From: Candidatus Woesearchaeota archaeon
GTDB taxonomy: Archaea; Nanobdellota; Nanobdellia; Woesearchaeales; ARS49
Direction: 5' to 3'
Length of the DNA stretch: 64,000 bases
Assembly (NCBI GenBank): GCA_016203225.1
Contig: JACQNC010000009.1
Coordinates: 62,001 to 126,000 of the forward strand
The stretch's first letter is position 1. Each line of letters begins with the position of its first letter. The translations under genes were made by a program, and so were the position numbers. Below the pieces are notes generated by a model that was not told the origin of the DNA, did no database searches, and was given only the letters and a program-made list of their open reading frames with translations. This document shows, piece by piece, positions 55,137 to 63,555 of the stretch.

Positions 55137-56778
55137 TGGCCAGTTGCACGGTTCCGCCGGTGAGTTCGTAGTTCGCGGCGCGTTGCGTGCCTTGAAGTGA
55201 CTGCAGACTTGCTTCGGTGAAGTTACCGCCTTTCTCGAGCAGCAGGTATATTGGCGTGGCTGGTTCGTTGCCGCGCGGCAGCATGGCCAACTGGGCAGGA
55301 CGATAATTCATCTGCAGATAGGTCCAGAGCTCCTGGTTCTGCACGGCGCTCGCGAGCCCCCATTGGTAGAGCAGTATCCAACGCGCGCCGTCATTCTCAA
55401 GCGTCTGGAGTTCCGCGACAGTGCCCGGATAACCTCTACCTTTCCTGTCTGCGGCCCAGTGAAGACCATAGCTCTGGTGGCCCGAGTGCAGTATGCGGTC
55501 GTCAGGCCCAGCATGCGTGCGTATGTATTCGCCAGCTTGGTCAAGACCGTAGAATTGTGTGTCGAATTGCCTGTTGGCCGCGATTCGTATCGGCGCCCAG
55601 AGCAACGCGATGACCGCTATGAGCGCGAAGTATCTGACGATCGGGATGCGCGTGAGTCCCGCGAGCGTGTCTCCGATGAGCAGTGCAAGGAACGTGATGC
55701 CTAACACCGCAAGCGGTACGAGCGGGTACTGATGGTAGCTGTGGCCGCTGAGCTTGTAACCCATTATGAATATCCAGCCGAGGCTGGTGAGCGCGAACGC
55801 CGCGATGAAACGCGCGCTGAACTGCTTGCGGAGCAACAGCACTGCCAGCGCGATCCCGATGACCGCGAGCCAGAATCCGAGCCAGGTGTAGTTATCCGCG
55901 ATGTAGCTGCGCATCGCCAGCCAGAATCCTGGATCAGAGAAGACCGCCGACTTGACTGTCTCACCGGTCAACGCCTCCTTGAGCCCGTAGCTGCCAGTAA
56001 CTGCGACAGCAGTGTACCCTATCCAGAGGGGGATCGTGATCGGGATCAATGCTGCGATGAGCCAAAGTTTCAGGTGGGCGCGCCACTCCTTGAGCCTGCG
56101 GAACGGGAACGTCAGAAGCACGGGGCCGGCGATGATGATGAATGTGTACTTCTGTAGCACTGCGAGGGTGATTAACAACGATGAAAGGATGAGATCGCGA
56201 TCAGGACGTCCGTCGCGCCAGCGGAGATAGAAATATCCCGCGAGGATCATGAAGAACAGTCCTGGGGCGTCGAGCTGGAAGTTCCTGCCGAAGAAGATCG
56301 TCAACGGCATCAACGCGAGGACCGCCGCGGCCAATAATGCTGCATCCTCTCTCTTGAATAGTTGCTTTGCGAAGAAGTACATCGCGATTATGCCCGCCAG
56401 AGAGAACAGCACGACTATCCCTCGCGCGATCGCGAGGCTTTCTCCGAAGATCCTGAACGCGAACGCGGTGATTATCTGCAGCATGGGGAACGTGTCCGGA
56501 TGTGCACCTGTTGGATCCGGCCCGAGAGGATAGTCTGTCGCGGGCACGAAGAATCCATGCTGGAAAAACCCTTCGCGCGCGAACTGGCGCGCCTCGGTGA
56601 GGTAATGGGTCTCTTTCCAGTTGTGGTAGCCGATTACGGGGTAATCTAGATGGTATGCGCGCAGCGACCATGCCGCAGTCAGGATGATCGCGAGAATGAC
56701 CCAAGGCAGGATGCGTTTCAGCTGGGTCGCGGATGGGAGTGAGAGTTCCTGTTTGGTTTCGGACGCTGGAGAGTCCAT
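55120..56778 (-). CDS. GT39-like (PMT/ArnT family) membrane glycosyltransferase
   Basis: 552 residues with about 11 transmembrane helices and a soluble C-terminal domain. The first extracytoplasmic loop begins YHLDYPVIGYHNWKETHYLTEAR, with the acidic residue and tryptophan typical of GT-C enzymes that use polyprenyl-phosphate sugars. Later, GRNFQLDAPGLFFMIL and GYKLSGHSYHQYPLV match the PMT/ArnT layout. It would add single sugars from a lipid carrier to proteins or lipids outside the cell. It is divergent from the GtrA gene and converges with the toroid gene (17-base overlap). Confidence 0.85.
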   Translation of the reverse strand: MDSPASETKQELSLPSATQLKRILPWVILAIILTAAWSLRAYHLDYPVIGYHNWKETHYLTEARQFAREGFFQHGFFVPATDYPLGPDPTGAHPDTFPMLQIITAFAFRIFGESLAIARGIVVLFSLAGIIAMYFFAKQLFKREDAALLAAAVLALMPLTIFFGRNFQLDAPGLFFMILAGYFYLRWRDGRPDRDLILSSLLITLAVLQKYTFIIIAGPVLLTFPFRRLKEWRAHLKLWLIAALIPITIPLWIGYTAVAVTGSYGLKEALTGETVKSAVFSDPGFWLAMRSYIADNYTWLGFWLAVIGIALAVLLLRKQFSARFIAAFALTSLGWIFIMGYKLSGHSYHQYPLVPLAVLGITFLALLIGDTLAGLTRIPIVRYFALIAVIALLWAPIRIAANRQFDTQFYGLDQAGEYIRTHAGPDDRILHSGHQSYGLHWAADRKGRGYPGTVAELQTLENDGARWILLYQWGLASAVQNQELWTYLQMNYRPAQLAMLPRGNEPATPIYLLLEKGGNFTEASLQSLQGTQRAANYELTGGTVQLAIIDYQ

Positions 56779-56800
56779 GCGCCTCTGCGCTCCAGAAGGG

Positions 56801-56836
56801 TATTTAATGATTATGGCGACACAACGTATTTAAATA
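56801..56836. promoter_or_regulatory. Divergent TATA boxes, GT39-like and GtrA genes
   Basis: Minus-strand CATTAAATA (56801-56809) is 27 bases from the ATG at 56778. Plus-strand TATTTAAATA (56827-56836) is 26 bases from the ATG at 56857. Confidence 0.7.
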
Positions 56837-56856
56837 GCGACTGCGGACTGTCTGCC

Positions 56857-57069
56857 ATGCAGGTTGTGAAAGACCAATTACGGAAGCATCGTCAATTCGT
56901 GAAGTATGCGGTCGTTGGCGTGATAGTCTCCATCCTGAATATCGTCGCGCTCTGGTTGCTCATCGATTGGCTCCACATACCCACTCTGATCGCGTCCACC
57001 GGCGTAGTGGTCGCGCTTTTCATCCTCAAGTTCTGGATGTATCGCGTGACAGGATTCACGCAGGCTTGA
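56857..57069 (+). CDS. GtrA-like small membrane protein
   Basis: 70 residues with the GtrA pattern: HRQFVKYAVVGVIVSILNIVALWLLI, a second helix TLIASTGVVVALFILKFWMYRV. Full GtrA proteins have four helices, so this is a half-length form. GtrA proteins help move polyprenyl-phosphate-linked sugars across the membrane. It has its own TATA and precedes a GT2 gene. Confidence 0.8.
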   Translation: MQVVKDQLRKHRQFVKYAVVGVIVSILNIVALWLLIDWLHIPTLIASTGVVVALFILKFWMYRVTGFTQA

Positions 57070-57081
57070 CCGTCCATAACC

Positions 57082-57089
57082 TTTTTATA
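57082..57089 (+). promoter_or_regulatory. TATA box of the GT2 gene at 57112
   Basis: TTTTTATA centred 26-27 bases before the ATG at 57112. Confidence 0.7.
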
Positions 57090-57111
57090 CGCTCGCGGGC
57101 GAAAACGGGTC

Positions 57112-57792
57112 ATGCCGAAGATTTTTGTTGTCATCGCTGCCTACAATGAGGAGCACGCTATCGGTAATGTCGTGAAGGGGTTACGCAAGGCAGGCTATCA
57201 CGACATCGTCGTCGTGGACGACGGCAGCGATGACCGCACATCAGAGGTCGCGACCGATGCCGGCGCGAAGGTGGTCCGGCACGTTCTCAACCGCGGCCAG
57301 GGCGCGGCGCTCCAGACCGGGATGGATTATGCGTTGCGCAACGGCGCGGACTTCATAGTGCATTTCGATGCTGACGGGCAGCATCGCGTCGAGGACCTTT
57401 CTGCGATGCTCGCGCCCGTGCTCTCGGGCGCGGCCGACGTCACGCTCGGTTCAAGGTTCATCGCGAAAGGCTCTAACGTGCCGGGCATGCGCGCGTTCTG
57501 GCTCAGAAGGGGTGCCTTGCTCTTCCGCATCCTTTACGGAATCAGGCTTACTGATTCACACAATGGTTTCCGCGTCTTTTCGAGACGCGCCGCCGAGACG
57601 ATCAGGATCACGGCTGACCGCATGGAGCACGCGAGCGAGATCGTCGACCAGATAGCGAAGCATCGGTTGCGGTACCGCGAGATCCCTGTCGTGATCAGGT
57701 ACACCGAGTATTCGAAAGCGCACAGCAGCCAGGGTCCTTTGCCTGCTTTGCGCATATTCCTGAGGACCGTCGCGCACAAGCTCTTGAGGTGA
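57112..57792 (+). CDS. GT2 glycosyltransferase (DPM1-like, soluble)
   Basis: 226 residues with only the GT-A catalytic domain: VVIAAYNEEHAIG, IVVVDDGSDDRT and the metal-binding FDADGQHRVED, then TLGSRF and TDSHNGFRVFS. It resembles dolichyl-phosphate mannose synthase-like and archaeal glucosyl transferases, which work at the inner face of the membrane. It is followed directly by a DUF2304 protein, a common pairing that suggests a membrane partner. Confidence 0.88.
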   Translation: MPKIFVVIAAYNEEHAIGNVVKGLRKAGYHDIVVVDDGSDDRTSEVATDAGAKVVRHVLNRGQGAALQTGMDYALRNGADFIVHFDADGQHRVEDLSAMLAPVLSGAADVTLGSRFIAKGSNVPGMRAFWLRRGALLFRILYGIRLTDSHNGFRVFSRRAAETIRITADRMEHASEIVDQIAKHRLRYREIPVVIRYTEYSKAHSSQGPLPALRIFLRTVAHKLLR

Positions 57793-57793
57793 A

Positions 57794-58150
57794 ATGATGA
57801 CCCCATCCGCATTGCAACTCTTCGCCACGGCGTTCGCGCTCTTCGCGCTGAGCCGCGTCTTCCTCCGGCTTAAAGAGCACCAGCTGATGATCCGCGAGGC
57901 CATGTTCTGGGGGATCATCTGGATAGGCATGATCACGATTGTTTGGGTCCCGGCCACCGCGAACCTGATCTCGCTGACGCTCGGCATCGGGACAAGTAAG
58001 CCGATCGATACCATCATTTACATAGGGATGGTCCTGTTGTTCTATCTCGTCTATCGCATGCATGCGAAGCATGAGAAGCTCCAGCACGAGTTCACGCGGC
58101 TGGTACGGCTCGTGAGCATCAAGGAATCCGAGCGGGCGAAGCGCCGATGA
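57794..58150 (+). CDS. DUF2304 family membrane protein
   Basis: 118 residues with three hydrophobic helices (LQLFATAFALFALSRVFL, AMFWGIIWIGMITIVWV, IDTIIYIGMVLLFYLVYRM) and a charged helical C-terminus (KHEKLQHEFTRLVRLVSIKE). The FWGIIWIGMI run is characteristic of DUF2304, found next to GT2 transferases in glycan loci; it may tether the transferase. It begins 1 base after the GT2 gene and overlaps the GT4 gene. Confidence 0.85.
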   Translation: MMTPSALQLFATAFALFALSRVFLRLKEHQLMIREAMFWGIIWIGMITIVWVPATANLISLTLGIGTSKPIDTIIYIGMVLLFYLVYRMHAKHEKLQHEFTRLVRLVSIKESERAKRR

Positions 58151-59295
58151 ATGTCCTGGTATTCAGCGAGTATTTCCCTTCACACAACCAGGGTATCACC
58201 GGCGGTGTCGAGTCGCGCGCGTTCCATCTGCTCCGCGAGACTGCCAAAAAACATCACGTGACCGTCATCTGCTCGTATCAAGACAGACAGCCACGCATCG
58301 ATCGCGTCGATGGCGTCACCGTTCTGCGTGTCGGCCCGAAAAGTCCTTACGCGAACACGGGCAACATCCTGCGCAGACTCGGGTATGTCTCGGCGGCATT
58401 TGCTACCGGCGTTTTGCTTCCTAAGATCGATGTCGTTGAGGGCTGGACCTATCTCAACTATCCGCTCGCATGGCTGGTCGGCCGCATCAAGGGGAAACCT
58501 GTTGTTCAAACTTATCACGAGAGTTGGACGTTCACGGAATGGTTGCGCAAGGGCTGGATCACCGGAATGTTCGGCTGGCTCTGGGCGCGGTTCAGCCTGG
58601 CAGCGCTTCCCGCGACGCGCTACATCGCGGTGAGCAACGCCACGAAGGAACGTTTGGTTGAGCAGGGTATCCGTTCGCGGAAGATCGATGTTGTGTATAA
58701 CGGAGTGGATGCAACAACGTTCCGCTCGATCAAAGTCAGACCTTTACGTCAGCCGAGCGTCAGCACGACAGCGCGCTTGATCAAGACAAAACGTGTCGAC
58801 GTCCTTATCAAGGCCATCGCACTGTTGAAGAAAGAGTATCCTGACATCATTTTGACTATCAATGGAGAGGGCGAGGAGGAGCCGCGCTTGCGACAGCTTG
58901 TTGCGCAGCTGAGGCTCGAGCGCAACGTCGTGTTCAAGGGTCGCATCGGCAGGTTCGAGGACGTGCTTAGGTTGCGCAAGCGCCACCAGGTGTTCTGCCT
59001 GCCGTCGGAAGTGGAAGGTTTCGGCATGGTTGTGGTCGAGGCCATGGCGCTCGGCGTCCCTGTCGTGTGCACGGACATCCCTGTTCTGCGCGAGGTCGCA
59101 GGCAAGAGCGCGTCGCTCTTCAAGCCCGGCGATGCCGACGATCTCGCTGAGAAGCTCGGGGCGCTCCTCGCTGATGCGCGATTGCGGCAGAGGAAGTCCA
59201 AGGAAGCGTTCAGGCATGCGCAGTCGTTTGATTGGAAGAAAATCGCTTTGCGTGCCGATGCTGTCTACCGTTCTGTCTCTTCGGCGAAGAAGTAA
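58147..59295 (+). CDS. GT4 family glycosyltransferase
   Basis: 382 residues of GT-B fold. The N-terminal domain starts MNVLVFSEYFPSHNQGITGGVESRAFHLLRE (glycine loop). The C-terminal domain has GRIGRFEDVLRLRK and the EGFGMVVVEAMALGVPVVCT motif with the EX7E retaining-transferase signature. It uses a nucleotide sugar to extend a lipid-linked glycan in the cytoplasm. It is the last gene of the GtrA-GT2-DUF2304-GT4 set, and its end overlaps the convergent small membrane gene by 31 bases. Confidence 0.9.
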   Translation: MNVLVFSEYFPSHNQGITGGVESRAFHLLRETAKKHHVTVICSYQDRQPRIDRVDGVTVLRVGPKSPYANTGNILRRLGYVSAAFATGVLLPKIDVVEGWTYLNYPLAWLVGRIKGKPVVQTYHESWTFTEWLRKGWITGMFGWLWARFSLAALPATRYIAVSNATKERLVEQGIRSRKIDVVYNGVDATTFRSIKVRPLRQPSVSTTARLIKTKRVDVLIKAIALLKKEYPDIILTINGEGEEEPRLRQLVAQLRLERNVVFKGRIGRFEDVLRLRKRHQVFCLPSEVEGFGMVVVEAMALGVPVVCTDIPVLREVAGKSASLFKPGDADDLAEKLGALLADARLRQRKSKEAFRHAQSFDWKKIALRADAVYRSVSSAKK

Positions 59296-59621
59296 TGTTT
59301 TCTCCAGTATAGGATTCCTGCGAGGGTCACGAACGCGGGCACAGCTAGGAATGTGACCTTGTTGAGCGGAATCCTGAATGCGACATCCAGTACTACATAG
59401 ATGAATCCTGATGCGAAGCCTGCGAGGTTCGCGAGCAGGAAGGTCTGGAAGAATCGCTGGCCGAGAGGATAAGTCCACGCAAGGCCAGGGAGGATGACGA
59501 GCGCAAGATACCAGAACGCTGCCGCCAGTATTGCAAAAGTATCCTTGAATGCGAATGCTAGCGCGATGAGCAGCGCGAAGCTGCAGATGGTGCTGAATCC
59601 GAATCGATGGAGGTTTTTCAT
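59265..59621 (-). CDS. Small membrane protein, 118 residues
   Basis: The ORF track shows a longer frame here, most of which is a shadow of the next gene. The real start is the ATG at 59621, overlapping that gene's stop by 4 bases. The product has about four hydrophobic helices (FSTICSFALLIALAFAF, AFWYLALVILPGLAW, VTFLAVPAFVTLAGILYW) and no recognised family. It ends the operon of the GT-C protein and may be its small subunit. Confidence 0.75.
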   Translation of the reverse strand: MKNLHRFGFSTICSFALLIALAFAFKDTFAILAAAFWYLALVILPGLAWTYPLGQRFFQTFLLANLAGFASGFIYVVLDVAFRIPLNKVTFLAVPAFVTLAGILYWRKHYFFAEETER

Positions 59622-61219
59622 TGGCGTCGTAGGATGAATATGCTCCCTTGCTGGTAGACTGCGCGATAGCTTTGGTTGAGCAGTCGTTGCGCGATGACGG
59701 CGTTGAATTGTGCGATGCCTTCGTTGAGGTTCTCGAAATAGACGTAGTCGAAGTCGTTGATGTCTACCTTCGATGGCCCTTCTGGATACGTGCTGAAGCT
59801 GAACAGTCCCGTGCGCTGGATGTGTGCATCGCGAAGTGTCGCGGCGTTCCATTCGACGGTCCAGAACTGGTCGAGCGTCTGGTTGATCGCGTAGAGCTGG
59901 GCTTTGCGCGCGAGTTCCTGGATGTCGACCTGTGCAGTGATGCGCTTGGTCATGGTGGGGTTCGCTTGGCTTGTGCCTTCGAGCATGAACAGCGTCGAGT
60001 TCATTGCGGTGTTGCTCTGTAGCCACAGGTATGAGTTCCAGCGTTCGAGCGGTAGATGTTCGCCAGACAATTGCGCGGGGAGCTCTCGGTACTGGACGTA
60101 GCCAGTGATGAGCGCGAGCACGCCGACAATGAACACTGCGATCCATCTCAGAACGTCGTGCAGTCTGAACATGCTCAGGAGAGCGACAATCGCGAACGCG
60201 GCGGCTGGCAGGATTATGTACGGGAAGAGCGCGCGCAAACGCAATAGGTAGTAAGGATCCTTGAGCACGAACGGAGTAACATACGAGATGAATAACATGG
60301 CGGCTATTCCGATAATCCACGGAAGGTTCTTTTTCCAGCGCGGCAACATGAGACAGAAACCGAATATTCCAAAGAATAGGACATACCACGGGAAGAAAGT
60401 GGGTTCGGGGAGCACAAGCCCTCCTGAATAGCCAGTGCCGAAGGCACTCTCCTGCGTAGTGTACCAGCCGGGCGCGAGGTTGCTGCTGCGGCCTCCCCAG
60501 ACCCAGATCCAGTGCGGCAACAGGACCGTGAACGCGATGGCGGATATCGAGATGAGCGCGAGAATATTCTTGATTCTTTCTGGATTTTTCCAGGCTTTCC
60601 AGGCGAGCGCGAGCCAGAGCGGGAAGACCGCGATGAGGTCCTGCGGGTGGACGAGCATGATGATGGTGATTGCGCAGTTCGCTATCCAGAGCTGCCAGCG
60701 CTGCTTGTCCTGCCAGTACGCGACCGCCATCCAGACGAATCCTATGACTGCCATGAATGAGACGACCTGTATCCAGAGCCCGATGTAGATGCCATACAGC
60801 CACGCGAATGGTCGCAACGGAAGGACGAGCGCGAAAGCCGCGAGCAACGCGACCTGATGATTGAACACGCGTTGCACGAGGAAGAACGCCATGCCGACGC
60901 CGAGCGCTGCGAAGAGGCCGACGATGAAATAAACGGTAGTCCAGGATGGCAGGCCGCTCCAGGACGAGAGCGCCGCTGCCTGCATGTAGAGCAGGGGTGG
61001 CTGGACGTTCGGGACGTTCGTTCTTCCAAACCCGACCCATGCGGGATAATAGAGCCACTGATTTGTATCTAGGATGTTCTCTGTAGCCGCAGTGTGGTAG
61101 AACGGGTCGGCCGCTTTGATGTTGCCAGGATGCGTTAATGGCAACCCGTCGAGATTGAGATAGAAGAATGCTGCAAGGACGACGAGCGCGAGCGCGATGT
61201 GCTCGGGACGGAGTTTCAT
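59618..61219 (-). CDS. GT-C (STT3/PMT-like) membrane protein
   Basis: Starting at MKLRPEHIA (ATGA overlap with the GT2 gene) gives 533 residues with about 11-12 helices and a soluble C-terminal domain. The first external loop reads NIKAADPFYHTAATENILDTN, with a DPFYH reminiscent of the STT3 acidic motif, and a HPQDLIA lies in a later loop. No WWDYG-type motif is seen, so it is probably a glycosyltransferase using a polyprenyl-phosphate sugar rather than an oligosaccharyltransferase. It follows a GT2 gene that could supply such a donor. Confidence 0.78.
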   Translation of the reverse strand: MKLRPEHIALALVVLAAFFYLNLDGLPLTHPGNIKAADPFYHTAATENILDTNQWLYYPAWVGFGRTNVPNVQPPLLYMQAAALSSWSGLPSWTTVYFIVGLFAALGVGMAFFLVQRVFNHQVALLAAFALVLPLRPFAWLYGIYIGLWIQVVSFMAVIGFVWMAVAYWQDKQRWQLWIANCAITIIMLVHPQDLIAVFPLWLALAWKAWKNPERIKNILALISISAIAFTVLLPHWIWVWGGRSSNLAPGWYTTQESAFGTGYSGGLVLPEPTFFPWYVLFFGIFGFCLMLPRWKKNLPWIIGIAAMLFISYVTPFVLKDPYYLLRLRALFPYIILPAAAFAIVALLSMFRLHDVLRWIAVFIVGVLALITGYVQYRELPAQLSGEHLPLERWNSYLWLQSNTAMNSTLFMLEGTSQANPTMTKRITAQVDIQELARKAQLYAINQTLDQFWTVEWNAATLRDAHIQRTGLFSFSTYPEGPSKVDINDFDYVYFENLNEGIAQFNAVIAQRLLNQSYRAVYQQGSIFILRRQ

Positions 61220-61923
61220 GCGTACTTCCCTGCCCACGAGTTCAAGCGGATCTTGATTACTTGACCTAGCATCCTGAATGGGTCTCTCCAGCGAACTTTT
61301 GATCCTGCCACATTGGTCCACGTCACGGGGAGCTCCTTGACCCGCAATCCGTTCTTGCGCGCCAGGAACAGGAGTTCTACATCGAACGCGAATCCATCCA
61401 GGCGTTGCAAAGTAAACAGCGTTTTCGCGGCCTTTTCCGTGAAAAGCTTGAATCCGCACTGGGTATCGATGAAAGGTATCCAGAGGATCGCGCGGACTGA
61501 AAAAGAGAATAGCCTGCCGAGCACGCGACGAGGCAACGACTGCGGCACGGCGAGCACGGCTTCGGGAATCTCGCGTGACGCGATCACGATATCTGCCTGT
61601 TTCGCGGCTTCGATGAAGCGGGGCAATTCCTCAATCGGAGTCGAGAGGTCCGCGTCGGAGAACAACCGTAACGCGCCGCTCGCGGCGAGCATGCCTTTTC
61701 TGACTGCTGCGCCTTTGCCTTTATTCGGCAGTTGGCGCACCAGTTTGACCTCAGGAAATGCATTCACGATTTCTGCGGTCTTGTCTTTGCTTCCATCGTC
61801 AACGACGATTATTTCCGACGTCCATGTTTGTTCCTTGAGGAAGGTTCGGACGTGCTGTAGCGTCGCCCCGATACGAACTTCCTCGTTATACGCTGGAATC
61901 ACAATGGAGATATCGCAACCCAT
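61216..61923 (-). CDS. GT2 dolichyl-phosphate glucosyltransferase (ALG5-like)
   Basis: Starting at MGCDISIVIPAYNEE (235 residues) fits the TATA 28 bases away. Motifs: IIVVDDGSKDKTAEIV, the FSDADLSTPIEELPRF metal-binding block characteristic of ALG5-type enzymes, DTQCGFKLFTEKAAK and a DVELLFLARKNG segment. It would make polyprenyl-phosphate glucose or a similar donor. It heads an operon with the GT-C protein and the small membrane protein. Confidence 0.9.
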   Translation of the reverse strand: MGCDISIVIPAYNEEVRIGATLQHVRTFLKEQTWTSEIIVVDDGSKDKTAEIVNAFPEVKLVRQLPNKGKGAAVRKGMLAASGALRLFSDADLSTPIEELPRFIEAAKQADIVIASREIPEAVLAVPQSLPRRVLGRLFSFSVRAILWIPFIDTQCGFKLFTEKAAKTLFTLQRLDGFAFDVELLFLARKNGLRVKELPVTWTNVAGSKVRWRDPFRMLGQVIKIRLNSWAGKYA

Positions 61924-61946
61924 CAGGCAAACAAGCTCGTGGAATG

Positions 61947-61987
61947 GTATAAAAACATTATGCCAGTCACGCACCAGATTTATAAGG
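61947..61987. promoter_or_regulatory. Divergent TATA boxes, ALG5-like and methyltransferase genes
   Basis: Minus-strand GTTTTTATACC spans 61946-61956, 28 bases from the ATG at 61923. Plus-strand ATTTATAAGG (61978-61987) is 28 bases from the ATG at 62010. Confidence 0.7.
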
Positions 61988-62009
61988 CACCCGCATCCTC
62001 CGAAAAGAT

Positions 62010-62675
62010 ATGCGAACCGAGCATTTGGTCATGCCTGAGGATCACATGGAAGAGCTCTATTCCTCGCGCAACGTGTTGGTCCGTTTCGTGCATCAAAAAA
62101 GGCTAAAGGCGCTCGCGCGGCGCATCCCGCTGCGTGGTGCTACGATCCTCGACGCAGGCTGCGGCGAAGGACAACTTATCGAATGCATGCACCGCAGGGC
62201 GCCCGAAAACAGTTATCACGGCAGCGACATCACCGCGGTTGCGCTGGAAAAAGCGCGCAAACGCTGCACGTATGCCAAGTTCCACCGGATGGATCTGGCT
62301 GCGATGAAGTTCCCCGATGCTACGTTCGATGTAATCGTTTGTACAGAGGTCATCGAACACATCTATGAATACCGGAGCGTCTTAAATGAGTTCATCCGTC
62401 TGCTCAAACCTAACGGCATCTTGCTTCTCACGTTCCCGAACGAGCCGCTCTGGACCCTTGCCAGGTTCCTGCTTGGAAGACGACCGATCAAGGTCCCCGA
62501 TCACGTCAACTCGTTCACGCCACGACGCATGCGCAGAGAGGTTCCTCTTAGATCTTCCTTCTTTGTGGGACTGCCGCTACGCCTACCATTTTTCATGTCG
62601 CTCAATGCTATGATGGAGTTCAGGAAGAGAAGCGTACCTGCACCGCAACAATCACGAACTTCTGGACATCCCTGA
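62010..62675 (+). CDS. SAM-dependent methyltransferase (class I)
   Basis: 221 residues. Motif I is ATILDAGCGEGQLIE, the acidic loop SYHGSDITAV, then FDVIVCTEVIEHIYEYR and RLLKPNGILLLTFPNE, as in Methyltransf_11/UbiE-like enzymes. The C-terminus is arginine-rich with two short hydrophobic stretches (SSFFVGLPLRLPFFMSL), perhaps for membrane contact. It lies among glycosyltransferase genes, so a glycan or glycolipid may be methylated. Confidence 0.85.
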   Translation: MRTEHLVMPEDHMEELYSSRNVLVRFVHQKRLKALARRIPLRGATILDAGCGEGQLIECMHRRAPENSYHGSDITAVALEKARKRCTYAKFHRMDLAAMKFPDATFDVIVCTEVIEHIYEYRSVLNEFIRLLKPNGILLLTFPNEPLWTLARFLLGRRPIKVPDHVNSFTPRRMRREVPLRSSFFVGLPLRLPFFMSLNAMMEFRKRSVPAPQQSRTSGHP

Positions 62676-62693
62676 AGCTTGCTCTCGCTTCGT

Positions 62694-62774
62694 CCGTGTT
62701 CGGCGAACGGGCATCAGCGGGCTCTCCGAGGGATGAACACGGCGCACTGCATAAATTTATAAATGATGCACTGC
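62694..62774 (+). promoter_or_regulatory. Inverted repeat and repeat-flanked TATA upstream of GT2 gene
   Basis: CCGTGTTC (62694-62701) and GAACACGG (62735-62742) form a perfect 8-base stem that may end the methyltransferase transcript. It is followed by AAATTTATAAA (62753-62763) flanked by identical GCACTGC repeats (62744-62750 and 62768-62774). With this TATA the leader to the ATG at 62836 would be about 50 bases. The gap to 62835 holds no ORF. Confidence 0.5.
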
Positions 62775-62835
62775 GAAGTTGACAAATCACGCCGCGATAT
62801 TGGGGTGAACGCGACGTGCTAGTAGAGGCTCGTGT

Positions 62836-63555
62836 ATGCACGCTAAACCATGTATCGATATCGTGATTCCCGTATTCAACAATAGCGATGTCCTCGAATG
62901 GAGCATCATGAAGCAGGTCGAGTTCTATCGCAAACATTTGCAAGGCTATGGTTGGCGCATTATCATCGCGGACAATGCGTCACGCGACCGCACACCCGAT
63001 ATTGGCAAGTCGCTAGCTGCGCGGTATCCGGAAGTCACGTACTCGTTTATCCAGACGCAAGGTAGAGGCATCGCGCTTCGTACGGCTTGGTCAAAGAGCT
63101 CTGCAGATTACGTCAGCTACATGGACGTTGACCTTGCGACAGACCTCGAAGCCGTCCCTAAGCTACTCGGGCACCTAGATGGGGGCGCGGATGTGGCTGT
63201 CGGATCGAAATACATAGCTGGTGCGGTGCACAAACGCCGCTTGAACCGCTACATTCTCTCGCGAGGTTACAATTGGTTGACGTCTTTCCTGCTCAAGACT
63301 AAGTTCACAGATGCACAGTGCGGGTTCAAATCGCTCACAAAGAAGGCGGCAGACAGAATCTTGCCTCTGATCAAGGATGATTTCTGGTTTTTCGACACAG
63401 AGCTTCTTTATTTTGCTGAAAAGCTGGGCATGCACACCACCGAGGTGCCGGTGCAGTGGGAAGAAGGCAGGAAGAGCGGCGTGAAGCTGTTCAAGACCAC
63501 GTCCTCGTTCCTCAAGAATCTCTTGGAACTGCGGAAACGCCCCATTCTACGGTGA
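62836..63555 (+). CDS. GT2 family glycosyltransferase
   Basis: 239 residues of GT-A fold: IVIPVFNNSDVLEW, IIIADNASRDRTPDIGK, the metal-binding MDVDLATDLEAVPKL (variant DVDL for DxD), VGSKYI, DAQCGFKSLTKKAAD and DTELLYFAEKLG. These match the ALG5/dolichyl-phosphate transferase clade. An AGAGG element lies about 11 bases before the ATG. It is followed by a coupled epimerase gene. Confidence 0.88.
   Translation: MHAKPCIDIVIPVFNNSDVLEWSIMKQVEFYRKHLQGYGWRIIIADNASRDRTPDIGKSLAARYPEVTYSFIQTQGRGIALRTAWSKSSADYVSYMDVDLATDLEAVPKLLGHLDGGADVAVGSKYIAGAVHKRRLNRYILSRGYNWLTSFLLKTKFTDAQCGFKSLTKKAADRILPLIKDDFWFFDTELLYFAEKLGMHTTEVPVQWEEGRKSGVKLFKTTSSFLKNLLELRKRPILR

Noticed and set aside
59622-61058. Upstream part of the 597-residue minus-strand ORF ending at 59265
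   Set aside because: Only the last 118 codons are protein-like. The rest is an Arg/His-rich frame-shifted reading of the GT-C gene.
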